From contig NZ_BOOQ01000028.1 in NCBI RefSeq assembly GCF_016863315.1, positions 62,001 through 126,000 on the forward strand: a DNA stretch of 64,000 bases, written 5' to 3'. Made by a program: the position numbers and the translations under genes. The number at the start of each line of letters is the position of its first letter. The first letter of the stretch is position 1. Shown piece by piece: positions 27,522 through 36,389 of this stretch. A model generated the notes under the pieces. It saw only the letters and a list, made by a program, of their open reading frames with translations. It made no database searches and was not told the DNA's origin. This DNA is from Planotetraspora silvatica (GTDB lineage: Bacteria > Actinomycetota > Actinomycetes > Streptosporangiales > Streptosporangiaceae).

Positions 27522-27935
27522 TCATGTACGCGCGTGGTCGGGGATCTCCACGACGACGTTTGTGGACTTGATGACGGCGATGGCCACCGCCCCGACCTCC
27601 AGGCCGAGCTCGTCGGCCGCCTGGCGGCTCATCAGAGAGACCACCCGGAACGGCCCGGCGGCGATCTCCACCTGGGCCATCACGGCGTCCCTGATCACAT
27701 CGGTCACGATGCCGCGGAAGCGGTTACGCGCCGACGACAGCCCGGAGCCGTCCTCCGTCTCGATCTGGGAGCGGGCGAACGAGGCCAGATCAGCGCCGGC
27801 CACCATCCGGTGGCCATGATCGTCGCGCTGCGCCGGCAGACGGCCCGCGTCGACCCAGCGCCGCACGGTGTCCGCGCTGACGCCGAGCAGCGCGGCGGCT
27901 TCGCTGATCCGGAACGTGGTCACGGCAGTCACCAT
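27522..27935 (-). CDS. HTH-TOBE molybdate-sensing regulator
   Basis: 137 aa from the ATG at 27935 (GTGs at 27932 and 27923 are alternatives). The N-terminus is a MerR/excisionase-type helix-turn-helix: FRISEAAALLGVSADTVRRW, then VDAGRLPAQRDDHGHR. The C-terminus (about 70-137) is a single TOBE/Mop domain, RFRGIVTDVIRDAVMAQVEI, ending VVEIPDHART. It thus combines DNA binding with oxyanion sensing, a simple alternative to ModE. It directly precedes modA and overlaps it by start/stop. It probably controls the mod operon in response to molybdate. Confidence 0.85.
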   Translation of the reverse strand: MVTAVTTFRISEAAALLGVSADTVRRWVDAGRLPAQRDDHGHRMVAGADLASFARSQIETEDGSGLSSARNRFRGIVTDVIRDAVMAQVEIAAGPFRVVSLMSRQAADELGLEVGAVAIAVIKSTNVVVEIPDHART

Positions 27936-28060
27936 ACCTTCGAAAATACAAGATTCAATCGTCACAAGTCCGCGCAGGAGCAAGGGTGATCAGGTCGTTA
28001 GCATTGCATCTGCGAGACGAGCCCCTCATCCATTCTTCCCCGTGTCCGTACCGACCGTAC

Positions 28061-28094
28061 GGGTGGCGCGGCCCGGGGGCGACTCGCGCCACCC
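28061..28094 (-). terminator. Hairpin terminator after the molbindin gene
   Basis: A perfect 10-bp stem GGGTGGCGCG with its complement and a 14-nt loop lies 8 bp beyond the stop of the minus-strand molbindin gene. It separates it from the HTH-TOBE-modABC operon. Confidence 0.65.
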
Positions 28095-28102
28095 GCCGCG
28101 GG

Positions 28103-28312
28103 TCAGTCCTCCACCGCGAGGATCACGTCCGAGGCCTTGACCATCGCGATCACCTGGCCGCCCCGGGCCAGGCCCAGCTCCCTGGCGGCCTCCACGGTGA
28201 TCGCGGCCACCAGGCGCACTCCCCCGGCGTCCAGTTCGACGTTCGCGGTGGCCTCACCATGGGTTATGGCGGTCACCCGGGCGGGGATCTTGTTGCGCGC
28301 GCTCAAACGCAT
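28103..28312 (-). CDS. Molbindin (single Mop/TOBE domain protein)
   Basis: 69 aa, exactly the usual molbindin size. The start ATG has AAGGAG 6 nt upstream. The sequence MRLSARNKIPARVTAITHGE, then ATANVELDAGG, and the second Mop motif ITVEAARELGLARGGQVIAM followed by VKASDVILAVED are diagnostic. Molbindins assemble into hexamers that store up to eight molybdate or tungstate ions in the cytosol. The neighbouring modABC and HTH-TOBE genes support that. It is separately transcribed, with its own terminator. Confidence 0.93.
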   Translation of the reverse strand: MRLSARNKIPARVTAITHGEATANVELDAGGVRLVAAITVEAARELGLARGGQVIAMVKASDVILAVED

Positions 28313-28471
28313 GACGCTCTCCTTGATCACAACACCGAAAAGGCCGCACCGGCGACCCGGGGCGGCCTTCCGACGTTAAGCCACGCCACTATCGGCAAGA
28401 AGCCGCCACGACGCTGCTACCAGCGCTTTTGCGCGCTTCTGCCTCCCCCTGACGAACGTGACGCGCGTCGC

Positions 28472-29071
28472 TCAGCGAGCGGGCCGCAGACCGCGCAGCA
28501 GGATCTCGATCGTGCCGGACACGACCGCGTCGACGGGCCGGTCACCGATCATGCCGCCGGTGATGATCGAGGCGAGGCCCTGGATGGTGGCCAGCAGGGC
28601 CATCGCGACCCGGTCGGGATCCTCACTGTCGATCTCCCCGGCCGCCTGGGCCCCGGCGATGAGCGCCACGGGGGCCGCGAACGCGCGGCCGTTGGCCTCC
28701 AGGAGTTCGGGGGCGCCGGGACGGTCCTTGCGCGCGAACATCAGCGCCAGGAGCGCCGGATGCGCGGTCGCGAACCGGACATAGGTGCGGGCGAAGACGG
28801 TCAGCCGGTCGGCGAAGGCCCCTTCGGCCTCACCGAGGGCCTCGTCGAGCTCGCACCCGAGCCGTTCGAGCCCGAGGACCGCCAGCGCGTCCAGCAGCGC
28901 CTGCTTGTCGGGGAAGTGCTGCCGGGGCGCGCCGTGGCTCACGCCGATCTCGCGGGCGAGCTCCCGCAGGGACAGTCCCTGGACGCCGGTCCTCTCGAGT
29001 TTCCGCTCGGCGGAGGCGAGCAGCTCGGCGCGCAGGTTGCCGTGGTGGTAACGCGGGATCGCCTCTGCCAT
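28472..29071 (-). CDS. TetR-family transcriptional regulator
   Basis: 199 aa from the ATG at 29071 (MAEAIPRYHHGNLRAELL). The helix-turn-helix is LSLRELAREIGVSHGAPRQH followed by FPDKQALLDALA. The ligand domain is of the TetR_C_13 type, with a hydrophobic core ALLATIQGLASIITGGMIGD. It is divergent from the SDR gene at 29167, with three TGACTA-containing direct repeats between them that are probably its operator. It likely represses the SDR gene and itself. Confidence 0.9.
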   Translation of the reverse strand: MAEAIPRYHHGNLRAELLASAERKLERTGVQGLSLRELAREIGVSHGAPRQHFPDKQALLDALAVLGLERLGCELDEALGEAEGAFADRLTVFARTYVRFATAHPALLALMFARKDRPGAPELLEANGRAFAAPVALIAGAQAAGEIDSEDPDRVAMALLATIQGLASIITGGMIGDRPVDAVVSGTIEILLRGLRPAR

Positions 29072-29093
29072 GCCCGACAACCTACTCCCCGTC

Positions 29094-29143
29094 TAGCCAT
29101 TGACTACATTTCTAGACACTGACTAGATTCTAGGCAGTGACTA
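29094..29143. promoter_or_regulatory. Triple direct-repeat operator TAGNCANTGACTA
   Basis: Three 13-bp direct repeats of the pattern TAGNCANTGACTA start at 29094, 29113 and 29131 (periods 19 and 18 bp). They fill the gap between the divergent TetR gene and the SDR gene. TCTAGA (29111) and CTAG-ATT-CTAG (29123-29133) add short palindromes. Binding of this array by the adjacent TetR protein is inferred. Confidence 0.6.
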
Positions 29144-29166
29144 CTTTTGATGAAGGAGACGCGGAC

Positions 29167-30051
29167 ATGGCACCCAGGACCTGGTTCATCACCGGCGCGG
29201 CGTCGGGATTCGGATACGAGCTCACCACGCTCCTGCTCGCCAGGGGCGAGCGCGTCGCGGCGACCAGCCGCCGCGACGACGCGCTGTCGCCCCTCATGGC
29301 CCAGTACGGCGACCGCCTGTGGACGGCGCCCCTGGACGTGGCCGACGCCTCCGCGATCCGCCGCGTGGTCGGCGAGGCGTTCTCCGCCTTCGGCCGGATC
29401 GACGTGGTCGTCTCCAACGCCGGGTTCGGCGTGCTCGGCGCGGCCGAGGAGGTCTCCGACGAACTCCTGCGCCGTCAGATCGAGGTCAACCTGATCGGCG
29501 CGATCCAGCTCACCCGGGCCGCGGTGCCGTACCTGCGGGCGCAGGGCGGGGGGCGGATCATGCAGATGTCCAGCTCGGGCGGGCAGGTTCCCGATCCCGG
29601 CATGAGCGTGTACAACGCGACCAAGTTCGGGGTCGAGGGGTTCTTCGAGTCGGTCGCCATCGAGCTCGCGCCGTTCGGCATCGAGGTCACCCTCGTCGAG
29701 CCGGGTGGCGCGCGGACCGGCTTCAACCGCAACCTCGCGGTCGCCGACCCGATCGGCGCGTACGCCACAGGCATCGTGGGCCGGATCCGCGGCATGCTGG
29801 GCGGCGACGCCGATCCGGAGTTCGTCCGAAGGGCCGTCGCCGGCGACCCCCGGAAGATCGCCAGGGCCGTCGCCGACTCGGCCGCCGCGGCGCCGGCGCC
29901 GCGGCGGCTCACGCTCGGCGGCAACGCCTACGAGGCGATCGAGGCGGCGCTCCAGGACAGGCTGTCGGCGCTGCGGGCGCAGCGCGAGCTCGCCTACGGC
30001 ACCGACGCCGACGACGTCGTCGCCGAGCGCGCGGGCGCCCCCGTCACCTGA
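29167..30051 (+). CDS. SDR-family oxidoreductase
   Basis: 294 aa from the ATG with GAAGGAG 8 nt upstream; a GTG at 29137 lies inside the operator repeats and is rejected. The cofactor motif is TGAASGFG, and the catalytic Ser is in MQMSSSGGQ, with Tyr and Lys in YNATK. The C-terminal extension (about 200-294) is typical of the classical SDR subgroup annotated as SDR family NAD(P)-dependent oxidoreductase. Cytosolic, substrate unknown. The TetR neighbour and operator suggest induction by a small hydrophobic compound. Confidence 0.9.
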   Translation: MAPRTWFITGAASGFGYELTTLLLARGERVAATSRRDDALSPLMAQYGDRLWTAPLDVADASAIRRVVGEAFSAFGRIDVVVSNAGFGVLGAAEEVSDELLRRQIEVNLIGAIQLTRAAVPYLRAQGGGRIMQMSSSGGQVPDPGMSVYNATKFGVEGFFESVAIELAPFGIEVTLVEPGGARTGFNRNLAVADPIGAYATGIVGRIRGMLGGDADPEFVRRAVAGDPRKIARAVADSAAAAPAPRRLTLGGNAYEAIEAALQDRLSALRAQRELAYGTDADDVVAERAGAPVT

Positions 30052-30127
30052 GCCTGGCCGGCCGTACGGTCCCTGTAAGAGGATCGACGGCGTCGTGCGC
30101 GGGCGCTCGCTGCTCGCGTGGGCGTCA

Positions 30128-31084
30128 TCAGGCGGCCGGAGCGGCCGCGGGAAAGGCGACTCCGGTGAGCTCTTCTGAGACGGCCCACAGGCGTGCGGCG
30201 TCCGCGTCGTTCAGCGCGCGCCTGGGCGCTCGCGCCACGGCCGGGCCGCCGGTGAGCCCGGCGAACCCGTCCGGGCCGTAGTAGGCGCCGCCTTCGGCCT
30301 CGGGACTGGTGGCGGCGTGGAGGAGCGGCAGGATGCCGGTGGGCACCTCCTGCCACATCCCCGGGATCCGGTACAGGAAGCCGTAGAGCAGGCGCGTCCG
30401 CGCCACGGCGACGCCACCGTGCGTCGGGCCGGTGACCTGCAGATTGGTGATCGTCGCACCGGGGTGCGCGGCGTTGCTGAGGATTCCCCAGCCGCCCTCC
30501 CTGCTGCGGCGGTCGAGTTCACGGGCGAACAGCAGGTTCGCGATCTTCGATCCTCCGTAGGAACGGTGCGGCCCGTACCGCTCGCTCTGCAGGTCGCCGA
30601 AGTTCAGGCGGCCGTACCACGCGGCGATGCTGCTGACCGTCGTCACCCGGGGCGCGGCCGCGGCCCGCAGCAACGGCAGCAGATGCGCGGTGAGCGCGAA
30701 ATGCCCGAGGTGGTTGCCGCCGAACTGCATCTCGAACCCGTCCCGGGTCACGGCCCGCTTCGGCAGCGCCATGACGCCGGCGTTGTTGATCAGGAAGTCG
30801 ATCGGGCGGCCCTCGGCGACAAGTTCCGCGCCCAGGGCCGCCACACTGTCGAGTGACGCCAGGTCGAGATGCCGGATGGTCAGCCGCGCATCCGGCACCT
30901 CCGCGCGGACCTTCTCCACCGCGACGGCCCCCTTGCCGCGGTCGCGGACGGCCAGGACGACCTCCGCGCCGGCCCTGGCGAAGCGGCCGGTGAGCCCGAG
31001 CCCGAGGCCGCTGTTCGCACCGGTGATCACCGCGCGCCTGCCCGTGAGGTCGGGGACGGTCACGTCGGGCGCAGAGCGTGCCAT
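30128..31084 (-). CDS. SDR-family oxidoreductase (retinol-dehydrogenase-like)
   Basis: 318 aa. The cofactor motif is [10 protein letters not shown], with NNAG at the end of strand 4 and catalytic Tyr and Lys in [18 protein letters not shown]. The segment [11 protein letters not shown] after the active site is characteristic of the RDH11-14/WWOX-like subgroup. The tail [20 protein letters not shown] also fits. Probably reduces or oxidises a lipophilic alcohol or aldehyde in the cytosol; the substrate is not known. It is convergent with the first SDR gene, 76 bp apart. Confidence 0.9.
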   Translation of the reverse strand: MARSAPDVTVPDLTGRRAVITGANSGLGLGLTGRFARAGAEVVLAVRDRGKGAVAVEKVRAEVPDARLTIRHLDLASLDSVAALGAELVAEGRPIDFLINNAGVMALPKRAVTRDGFEMQFGGNHLGHFALTAHLLPLLRAAAAPRVTTVSSIAAWYGRLNFGDLQSERYGPHRSYGGSKIANLLFARELDRRSREGGWGILSNAAHPGATITNLQVTGPTHGGVAVARTRLLYGFLYRIPGMWQEVPTGILPLLHAATSPEAEGGAYYGPDGFAGLTGGPAVARAPRRALNDADAARLWAVSEELTGVAFPAAAPAA

Positions 31085-31139
31085 GGGGATCTCCAGGGGG
31101 ACGTACCGCCAGGGTCACCGGCAAACTATCCCATCGTGA

Positions 31140-31472
31140 TCACTTGTGGGGGGCGTACATGATGACGGCCACGCCCACGAGGCAGATGGCCGCCCCGACG
31201 ATGTCCCAGACGGTGGGGCGGAACCTGTCCACCACGACCCCCCATGCCAGCGACCCGGCCACGAACACGCCCCCGTAGGCGGCCAGAACCCGCCCGAAAT
31301 TGGCCTCAGGCTGAAATGTCGCGACGAAGCCGTACCCGCCGAGAGCGACGACCCCCGCGGCGATCCACCACAGGCCGCGATGTTCCCGCCATCCCTGCCA
31401 GACCAGCCACGCGCCGCCGATCTCGGCGAGAGCGGCCAGGAGGAAGAGCAGGACCGAACGAGCGACTGTCAC
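31140..31472 (-). CDS. YnfA/UPF0060 family small membrane protein
   Basis: 110 aa from a GTG, the normal UPF0060 length. Four membrane helices are visible: [60 protein letters not shown] and [17 protein letters not shown]. The conserved E in [11 protein letters not shown] and RFRPTVWD before the last helix match the YnfA family, distantly related to small multidrug transporters. Function unproven in most bacteria. A longer in-frame start at 31505 lacks support. Confidence 0.88.
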   Translation of the reverse strand: MTVARSVLLFLLAALAEIGGAWLVWQGWREHRGLWWIAAGVVALGGYGFVATFQPEANFGRVLAAYGGVFVAGSLAWGVVVDRFRPTVWDIVGAAICLVGVAVIMYAPHK

Positions 31473-31519
31473 GACTCCGACCGTATCGGGCGAGGGGCCG
31501 CGCACTGCTGCCTGGAGGA

Positions 31520-34516
31520 TCAGGCGGGCGCCTCACGAAGCTGGTCGACCCGGACGCCGCGCAGCAGCAGTTCCGACGTCACGGCGGCGGCGACCACGCT
31601 CAGGACGAGCACGGCGCAGGCCACGGCGATGACGGGACCGGGCACGAGCGAGTAGTCCAGCGGCGGCGTCACGGGGGTCTCGGCGAACTCGGGCACGCGC
31701 GGCAGCGCGGCCCACGCCGCGACCAGACCGGCGAGCACTCCCGTCAACGCACCCCATGACAGTGTGATCGTCTGCTCCAGCAGCAGTGCCACCCGCAGGG
31801 GCCGCACGCGGGCGCCCGCCGCCTCCAGGGCCGCCATCTCGTACGTGCGCCGCCGCGCCGCCGTGTGGAGGGCGAGGACGGCCCGGCCGAGCGCGAGCAG
31901 CGCGGCGACGCCCGCCGACACGATGAGCAGGAGCAACGCCAGGCCGGGTCCCTGGGTGACGTAACCGGAGACGAGATCGTCCGTCGTGCGCGTGGCGAGG
32001 ACGGGGACGCTGTCTCTCCGCAGCGCCTCGCGCACCTCGTCCCCACGGCCGGGGGCCGCCCAGATCTGGAACTCCGTACGCGGCGAGTAGCCGTAGGCGA
32101 CCCGGTCGGCGGTCTCCAGGTCGACGACGACGCCGGGAGCGTTCAGACCCGGAAGGGCCTGCGCGGAGGCGACGGACTCGAAACCCGAGAAGTGGCCGTC
32201 GTCCAGACCCGGCAGCTTCTGGCCCGCGCCCGGCCCCGACGACAGCGCGGGCAGGGGGTCGGGGAAGGTGTCGGGCCTGACGGCGCCGGTGCCGAACGAT
32301 TCCAGCGACAGCGGGAGGCCTTCCCTGGGGACGAAGGCGGGCGTCCATCTGCTCGTGTCCGCGAGTCCCGCGTCGACGGTGCTCCACCGGCCGTCCTGCC
32401 GTACCTCGAGCTTCTTGACGACGACGCTGCCGGTCGGGCCGTCCTCGAGGCTCGCCCCCGAGGCCATCGTCACCTCCAGGCGCAGGCCGCGCAGCTCGCA
32501 GACGGCGTCGCGGCACCCCCGCGGCAACCCCCATTCGTGAACCTTGATCCGCGAGTCGGGGCGGCCGAGGGGGATGGTGGCGGGTTTGGTCTCACCGGTC
32601 ACCCGGAAATCGGCGTAGAGAATGGCGCTCCACCCGTCGGGCATCTTCGGCGTGCTGACGTCGGCGCGGATGCGGTCGCCACCCACGAGCACGCGGGGCG
32701 CGGCCGTCCGGGGGGCGAGTTTCGCCGTCATCGCGCTCAACGGCCGGTTCCCCGCGTACGACGGACGCCACAGGGCGACCGAGGCGAACCGGGCGGGGTC
32801 GGTGGCGAGCATCGCGGGAGGACCGGGCGTCACGATGACCGGCGCCGTGCCGGGAACGTCGGCCGAGATCTTCCTGAGCGTCGCCACGTCGCTTCGGGGA
32901 ACGACGAACACGGTCTCGGCGCCGTTGTGGACACGCGCGACCTCCTGGTAGTTGCGCGAGGTCACCGACCAGGCCGCGACGGCGAAGACCGCGAGGCCGA
33001 GTCCCGCGGCGAGCACGATCACGGTGCTCCCCGTCGCGGAGCCACGGGAGATCTGGCGCATGGCGAGGAAGGCCCCGATGTCGCCGTGGGTCCGGGTGAA
33101 CCGGAACAGCGCGCGGCAGACGAGCGGCAGGAGCCTTCTGGCGATCAGGGCGAGTGCCACCGCGAGCAGGCCCGGCGCGATGAGGGCGCTCGCGCGTTGC
33201 CCGGTCGCGTCGGTGATGACGTCTCCGGCGAGCAGTTCCGCGAGCCCCACGGCGGTGATCGCGAGCACCACGGCGTCGACGACCCACGTGCGACGGCGCG
33301 AACGCGGGGTGCGCCGCCACTGCTCGACGACGGGCTGCGTCACCGTCTGCCTGGCGGCCAGGGCCGTGGCCAGAAGACCACCGAAGACGGCGGCCACACC
33401 GCACAGCACGGTGAAGCCGTCCACCGTGACGACCAGGTCGTCACGGAGAAGCGTCGCGGCCATCCGGGAGACCACGGCCCAGCTCGCGGCGATCCCGATC
33501 GGCAGGGCCGCGAGGAGGAGGAAGGCCGGCTCCGACAGGCCGAAGGCCCAGATGCGCGACGTCGGCAGGCCGCGCAGCCGCGCCAGCGCGATCTCCTGCG
33601 CGCGGGCGGCGACGAGGTCGCGGACGGTGAGGAACAGCAGGAGCCAGCCCAGGGCGACGAGCTGGACCGTCACGAGCGTCGTGGGCACCGACAGGGAGTC
33701 GACCCGGAGGTGGACCGCCTCCAGGGTCTCGTCCAGGTAGCCGAAGACCGTGGTCGTCTCGCCCGTCTGCCCGAGGGCCCGCAACCTGGCATGGACGGAC
33801 TCCAGCGACGCGACGTCGTCACCTGTGATCTTGTTCGGGTCGATGTAGAGGATGGCGGTGCTGGTCCACGCGGCGCCGACGATCGCGTCGATCCGGTCGC
33901 CGCCGGTCTTCACACCGACCGTCCCCTGCGTCTCCGGCGCGGTGAGGAGAGGGTCGCCGTTGCCTTCTGTGACCCCGGCCGTCTGCGGGAACAGGCTCCG
34001 GCCGTACCAGATCGGGTCGGCGGCGTCGGTCGCGTAGACGCCGACCACACGCAGCGGCGTCAGGCGCCGTTTCTCGGCGCCGGGATCACTCAGCAGGCTC
34101 AGCTTCACCGTGTCGCCGACCGTGAATCCGGACGCGCGGCTGACCATGATCTCGTTGGCCGCCCGCGGGCACCGCCCCTCGGCCGTGGTCACGTGGTCGC
34201 ACTGCCCGTCGATCCACATCAGCGGGTAGGTCTTGGTGGCCTTGTCGTTGGGGCTGAGCAGTTCCGCCCCTCTGATCGGCGGGAGGAGGAACGGCGCCGT
34301 GATCTCCTTCACCAGCTCGCCCGCGTCGTCCGACACCGATGTGACCCGCCAGCCCCGGTGGTCGAGGATCGCCTTGTCCAGCGTCTCCCGTATCAGCGTG
34401 GTGCGGGCCGCGTCGGTGTACATCGGGCCGAGGGACCCTGCGACCACGGGGACGACCGCGACGATCAGCACGATGAGCGACAGCCAGCGCCGCCGCCACA
34501 ACCCGCGGAGCATCAT
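31520..34516 (-). CDS. FtsX-like ABC transporter permease (two-domain)
   Basis: 998 aa from the ATG overlapping the ATPase stop (ATGA). An N-terminal helix ([20 protein letters not shown]) is followed by an extracellular MacB-like region. A three-helix FtsX block ([20 protein letters not shown] onward), a second extracellular region and a final FtsX block ([20 protein letters not shown], ending [20 protein letters not shown]) complete it. This is the layout of mechanotransmission-type exporters for peptides, lipids or envelope factors, not of importers. It is the third gene of a three-gene unit with two separate ATPases. The substrate is unknown. Confidence 0.85.
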   Translation of the reverse strand: MMLRGLWRRRWLSLIVLIVAVVPVVAGSLGPMYTDAARTTLIRETLDKAILDHRGWRVTSVSDDAGELVKEITAPFLLPPIRGAELLSPNDKATKTYPLMWIDGQCDHVTTAEGRCPRAANEIMVSRASGFTVGDTVKLSLLSDPGAEKRRLTPLRVVGVYATDAADPIWYGRSLFPQTAGVTEGNGDPLLTAPETQGTVGVKTGGDRIDAIVGAAWTSTAILYIDPNKITGDDVASLESVHARLRALGQTGETTTVFGYLDETLEAVHLRVDSLSVPTTLVTVQLVALGWLLLFLTVRDLVAARAQEIALARLRGLPTSRIWAFGLSEPAFLLLAALPIGIAASWAVVSRMAATLLRDDLVVTVDGFTVLCGVAAVFGGLLATALAARQTVTQPVVEQWRRTPRSRRRTWVVDAVVLAITAVGLAELLAGDVITDATGQRASALIAPGLLAVALALIARRLLPLVCRALFRFTRTHGDIGAFLAMRQISRGSATGSTVIVLAAGLGLAVFAVAAWSVTSRNYQEVARVHNGAETVFVVPRSDVATLRKISADVPGTAPVIVTPGPPAMLATDPARFASVALWRPSYAGNRPLSAMTAKLAPRTAAPRVLVGGDRIRADVSTPKMPDGWSAILYADFRVTGETKPATIPLGRPDSRIKVHEWGLPRGCRDAVCELRGLRLEVTMASGASLEDGPTGSVVVKKLEVRQDGRWSTVDAGLADTSRWTPAFVPREGLPLSLESFGTGAVRPDTFPDPLPALSSGPGAGQKLPGLDDGHFSGFESVASAQALPGLNAPGVVVDLETADRVAYGYSPRTEFQIWAAPGRGDEVREALRRDSVPVLATRTTDDLVSGYVTQGPGLALLLLIVSAGVAALLALGRAVLALHTAARRRTYEMAALEAAGARVRPLRVALLLEQTITLSWGALTGVLAGLVAAWAALPRVPEFAETPVTPPLDYSLVPGPVIAVACAVLVLSVVAAAVTSELLLRGVRVDQLREAPA

Positions 34517-35319
34517 GACTCGGCCCGCCTGAGGACGACGCCGTCCGGCAGGGGCTCGACGCGGGCCATGGAGCCGGGCGGCAGCAGTTCGTGATACTCG
34601 GGCGGCAACTGGATGGCGCCCTCTCTTCCGACCACCACGAAGTCCTCCCCGTGCCTGCCCTCCGCGCCGATCCGCCCGTCCCTGATCGTGACCGTGCGGC
34701 TGGTCGCCTCGCTGACCCGCGGGTCGTGCGTCACGACCACAGAGGTGGTGCCGAGCTCCTTGATCAGCTCGATCACCGTCTGGCCGGTGGCCCGGTCGAG
34801 CTGGCTCGTCGGCTCGTCGGCGAGCAGCAGCCGGGGACGGTTGGCCAGGGCGACCGCGACGGCCAGCCGTTGCTGCTCTCCCCCGGACAGGCGCCCGGCG
34901 GGCTTGTCGCGGACACCGTTCAGCCCGACCCGGTCCAGCAGGTCGCCCGCCGCCCGCCTGGCCCGCCGCCTGACGGCGCGCTGGGCGAAGGTCACGTTCT
35001 GCACGGCCGAGGCGTACGGGATGAGGTTGCGGGCCGGGTTCTGCAGGACCACCCCGATCTGCGCGGCTCTGAGCCGGTCCAGCGCGCGCGGCCCGAGCCT
35101 GCCGATCTCGGTGCCGCCCAGCCAGAGCCGTCCGGCACTCGGCCGGAGCAGCCCGGCGAGCAGCCAGAGCAGCGTCGACTTGCCCGCGCCCGACGGCCCG
35201 AGGAACGCGACGCTCTCCCCCTCTTCGATGACCAGGTCGATGTCGCGCAGCGCCACGACCTCGATCTCCTTGGTCTTGTAGATCTGCACGACGCCGTCGC
35301 AGCGCACCGCCTGGGTCAT
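34513..35319 (-). CDS. ABC transporter ATP-binding protein (MacB/LolD type)
   Basis: 268 aa; the ATG overlaps the stop of the first ATPase gene (ATGA). Walker A is GPSGAGKSTLL, the signature is LSGGEQQRLAVAVALA, and Walker B is LLLADEPTSQLD, with a switch His in VVVTHDP. The C-terminal about 40 residues (FVVVGREGAIQLPPEYHELL) are an extension beyond the LolD core. It energises the FtsX-like permease encoded next. Confidence 0.9.
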   Translation of the reverse strand: MTQAVRCDGVVQIYKTKEIEVVALRDIDLVIEEGESVAFLGPSGAGKSTLLWLLAGLLRPSAGRLWLGGTEIGRLGPRALDRLRAAQIGVVLQNPARNLIPYASAVQNVTFAQRAVRRRARRAAGDLLDRVGLNGVRDKPAGRLSGGEQQRLAVAVALANRPRLLLADEPTSQLDRATGQTVIELIKELGTTSVVVTHDPRVSEATSRTVTIRDGRIGAEGRHGEDFVVVGREGAIQLPPEYHELLPPGSMARVEPLPDGVVLRRAES

Positions 35320-35954
35320 GGGACACCCGCCGTCGACCGCAACTCCACGACCCGGTCGCAACGATCGGCCACCTCGGGGTCATGTGTGGCGACGACGAGC
35401 GCGGCGGGAGCGGCCATCAGCGCCTCCAGGACGAGAACGCGGTTGACCTTGTCCTGCTCGGCCGTCGGCTCGTCGGCGAGGATGACGCTCGGCGCCAGGG
35501 CCAGGGCGCGGGCCACCGCCACACGTTGTTGCTGCCCGCCGGACAACTCCTCGATGAGGTGGTCCGCGTAGGCGGTGAGCCGCATGCCGTCCAGGACCCG
35601 GGCCGCCTCCGCGATCGCATCCCGTGGCGTACGGCCGGCGGCCCGCAGCGCGACCTCCACGTTCTCCGCGGCCGTAAGGAGCGAGACGAGCCCGTACGAC
35701 TGGAAGACCAGGGTGAGGTTCCTGCGCAGGGACGGCTGCTCGTCGAGGGGGACCGAGCCGACGAGGACGCGGCCCGCGGCCGGCGGGATCAGGCCGCCGA
35801 GCGTCGTGAGCAGCGTCGTCTTCCCCGAGCCGGAGGGCCCCATGATCGCGACCCGCTCGCCGGGCATGATCTCCAGCGAGATGTCCTTCACCACCTCCCT
35901 GCCGCCGGCTCGGCAGGCGAGCGACTGGCAGGACAGGGCTGGCTGGGGCACCAT
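35316..35954 (-). CDS. ABC transporter ATP-binding protein (LolD-like)
   Basis: 212 aa, standard for this class. Walker A is GPSGSGKTTLLTTLGGL, the signature is ELSGGQQQRVAVARALALAP, and Walker B is VILADEPTAEQD, with ATHDPEVADRCDRV after it. First gene of the exporter unit, read away from the repeat array at 36114. Two different ATPases for one permease suggest that the large permease has two nonequivalent halves or is served by a heterodimer. Confidence 0.9.
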   Translation of the reverse strand: MVPQPALSCQSLACRAGGREVVKDISLEIMPGERVAIMGPSGSGKTTLLTTLGGLIPPAAGRVLVGSVPLDEQPSLRRNLTLVFQSYGLVSLLTAAENVEVALRAAGRTPRDAIAEAARVLDGMRLTAYADHLIEELSGGQQQRVAVARALALAPSVILADEPTAEQDKVNRVLVLEALMAAPAALVVATHDPEVADRCDRVVELRSTAGVP

Positions 35955-35969
35955 CGGCCTCCCCCTGAT

Positions 35970-36005
35970 GCGACACGATCGCGTGGCCCTTACGCGACAT
36001 AATCG
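35970..36005. promoter_or_regulatory. Direct repeat upstream of the ABC exporter operon
   Basis: GCGACACGATCG (35970-35981) and GCGACATAATCG (35994-36005) are 12-bp direct repeats with two mismatches, 24 bp apart. They lie 16-51 bp upstream of the minus-strand exporter start. On the minus strand they read CGATnnTGTCGC, and the right copy also supplies a TATG-like -10 element. A regulator site is plausible; the regulator is unknown. Confidence 0.35.
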
Positions 36006-36113
36006 AATAGATCACCTTGTGCGCTCCGCCGACCCTAAGCCCGGGGAGATCACAGAGAAGTCACGATCACCGCACAGATCGAAGCCCCCGCATCACCGTC
36101 CGTCCCCTTGGTG

Positions 36114-36345
36114 GTGATCATGCACAAGTTCTTGATCATGCTGGCTGACCGGCCGACCCTTTGTCCGTGATCATGCACACTTTCGGTCACGCGTGGCCCG
36201 ACCAGCGCATATTCCGTTCGTGATCATGCACAGGTTCGATGCCGTGCCGTACGAGCAGGGTCAACGCGCTGCGTGATCATGCACAGGTTCGCTGTCGTGC
36301 CGTACGAGCAGGGTGAACGCACTGCGTGATCATGCGGATTCCGCC
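36114..36345 (+). repeat. 53-bp two-box repeat array 1 (five forward copies)
   Basis: Box A cores TGATCATGCAC begin at 36115, 36168, 36221 and 36274; a degenerate fifth begins at 36327 (TGATCATGCGG). All four intervals are exactly 53 bp. Box B (CTGACCAGC-like) precedes copies 2 and 3 at 36145-36153 and 36198-36206, in each case ending 14 bp before TGATCA. Copies 4 and 5 are preceded by nearly identical sequence, a recent duplication. An extra TGATCATGC lies 18 bp after copy 1. The array fills the gap between the minus-strand exporter and the plus-strand ubiA; no gene is visible in it. Confidence 0.9.
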
Positions 36346-36389
36346 GTGCCTGCGGGCCAGGTGGTGATCGGCGCCAGAGTTACGCTCTG

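Noticed and set aside
31865-34594. 909-aa plus-strand frame opposite the FtsX permease
   Set aside because: Charged low-complexity translation; the minus strand carries a coherent membrane protein.
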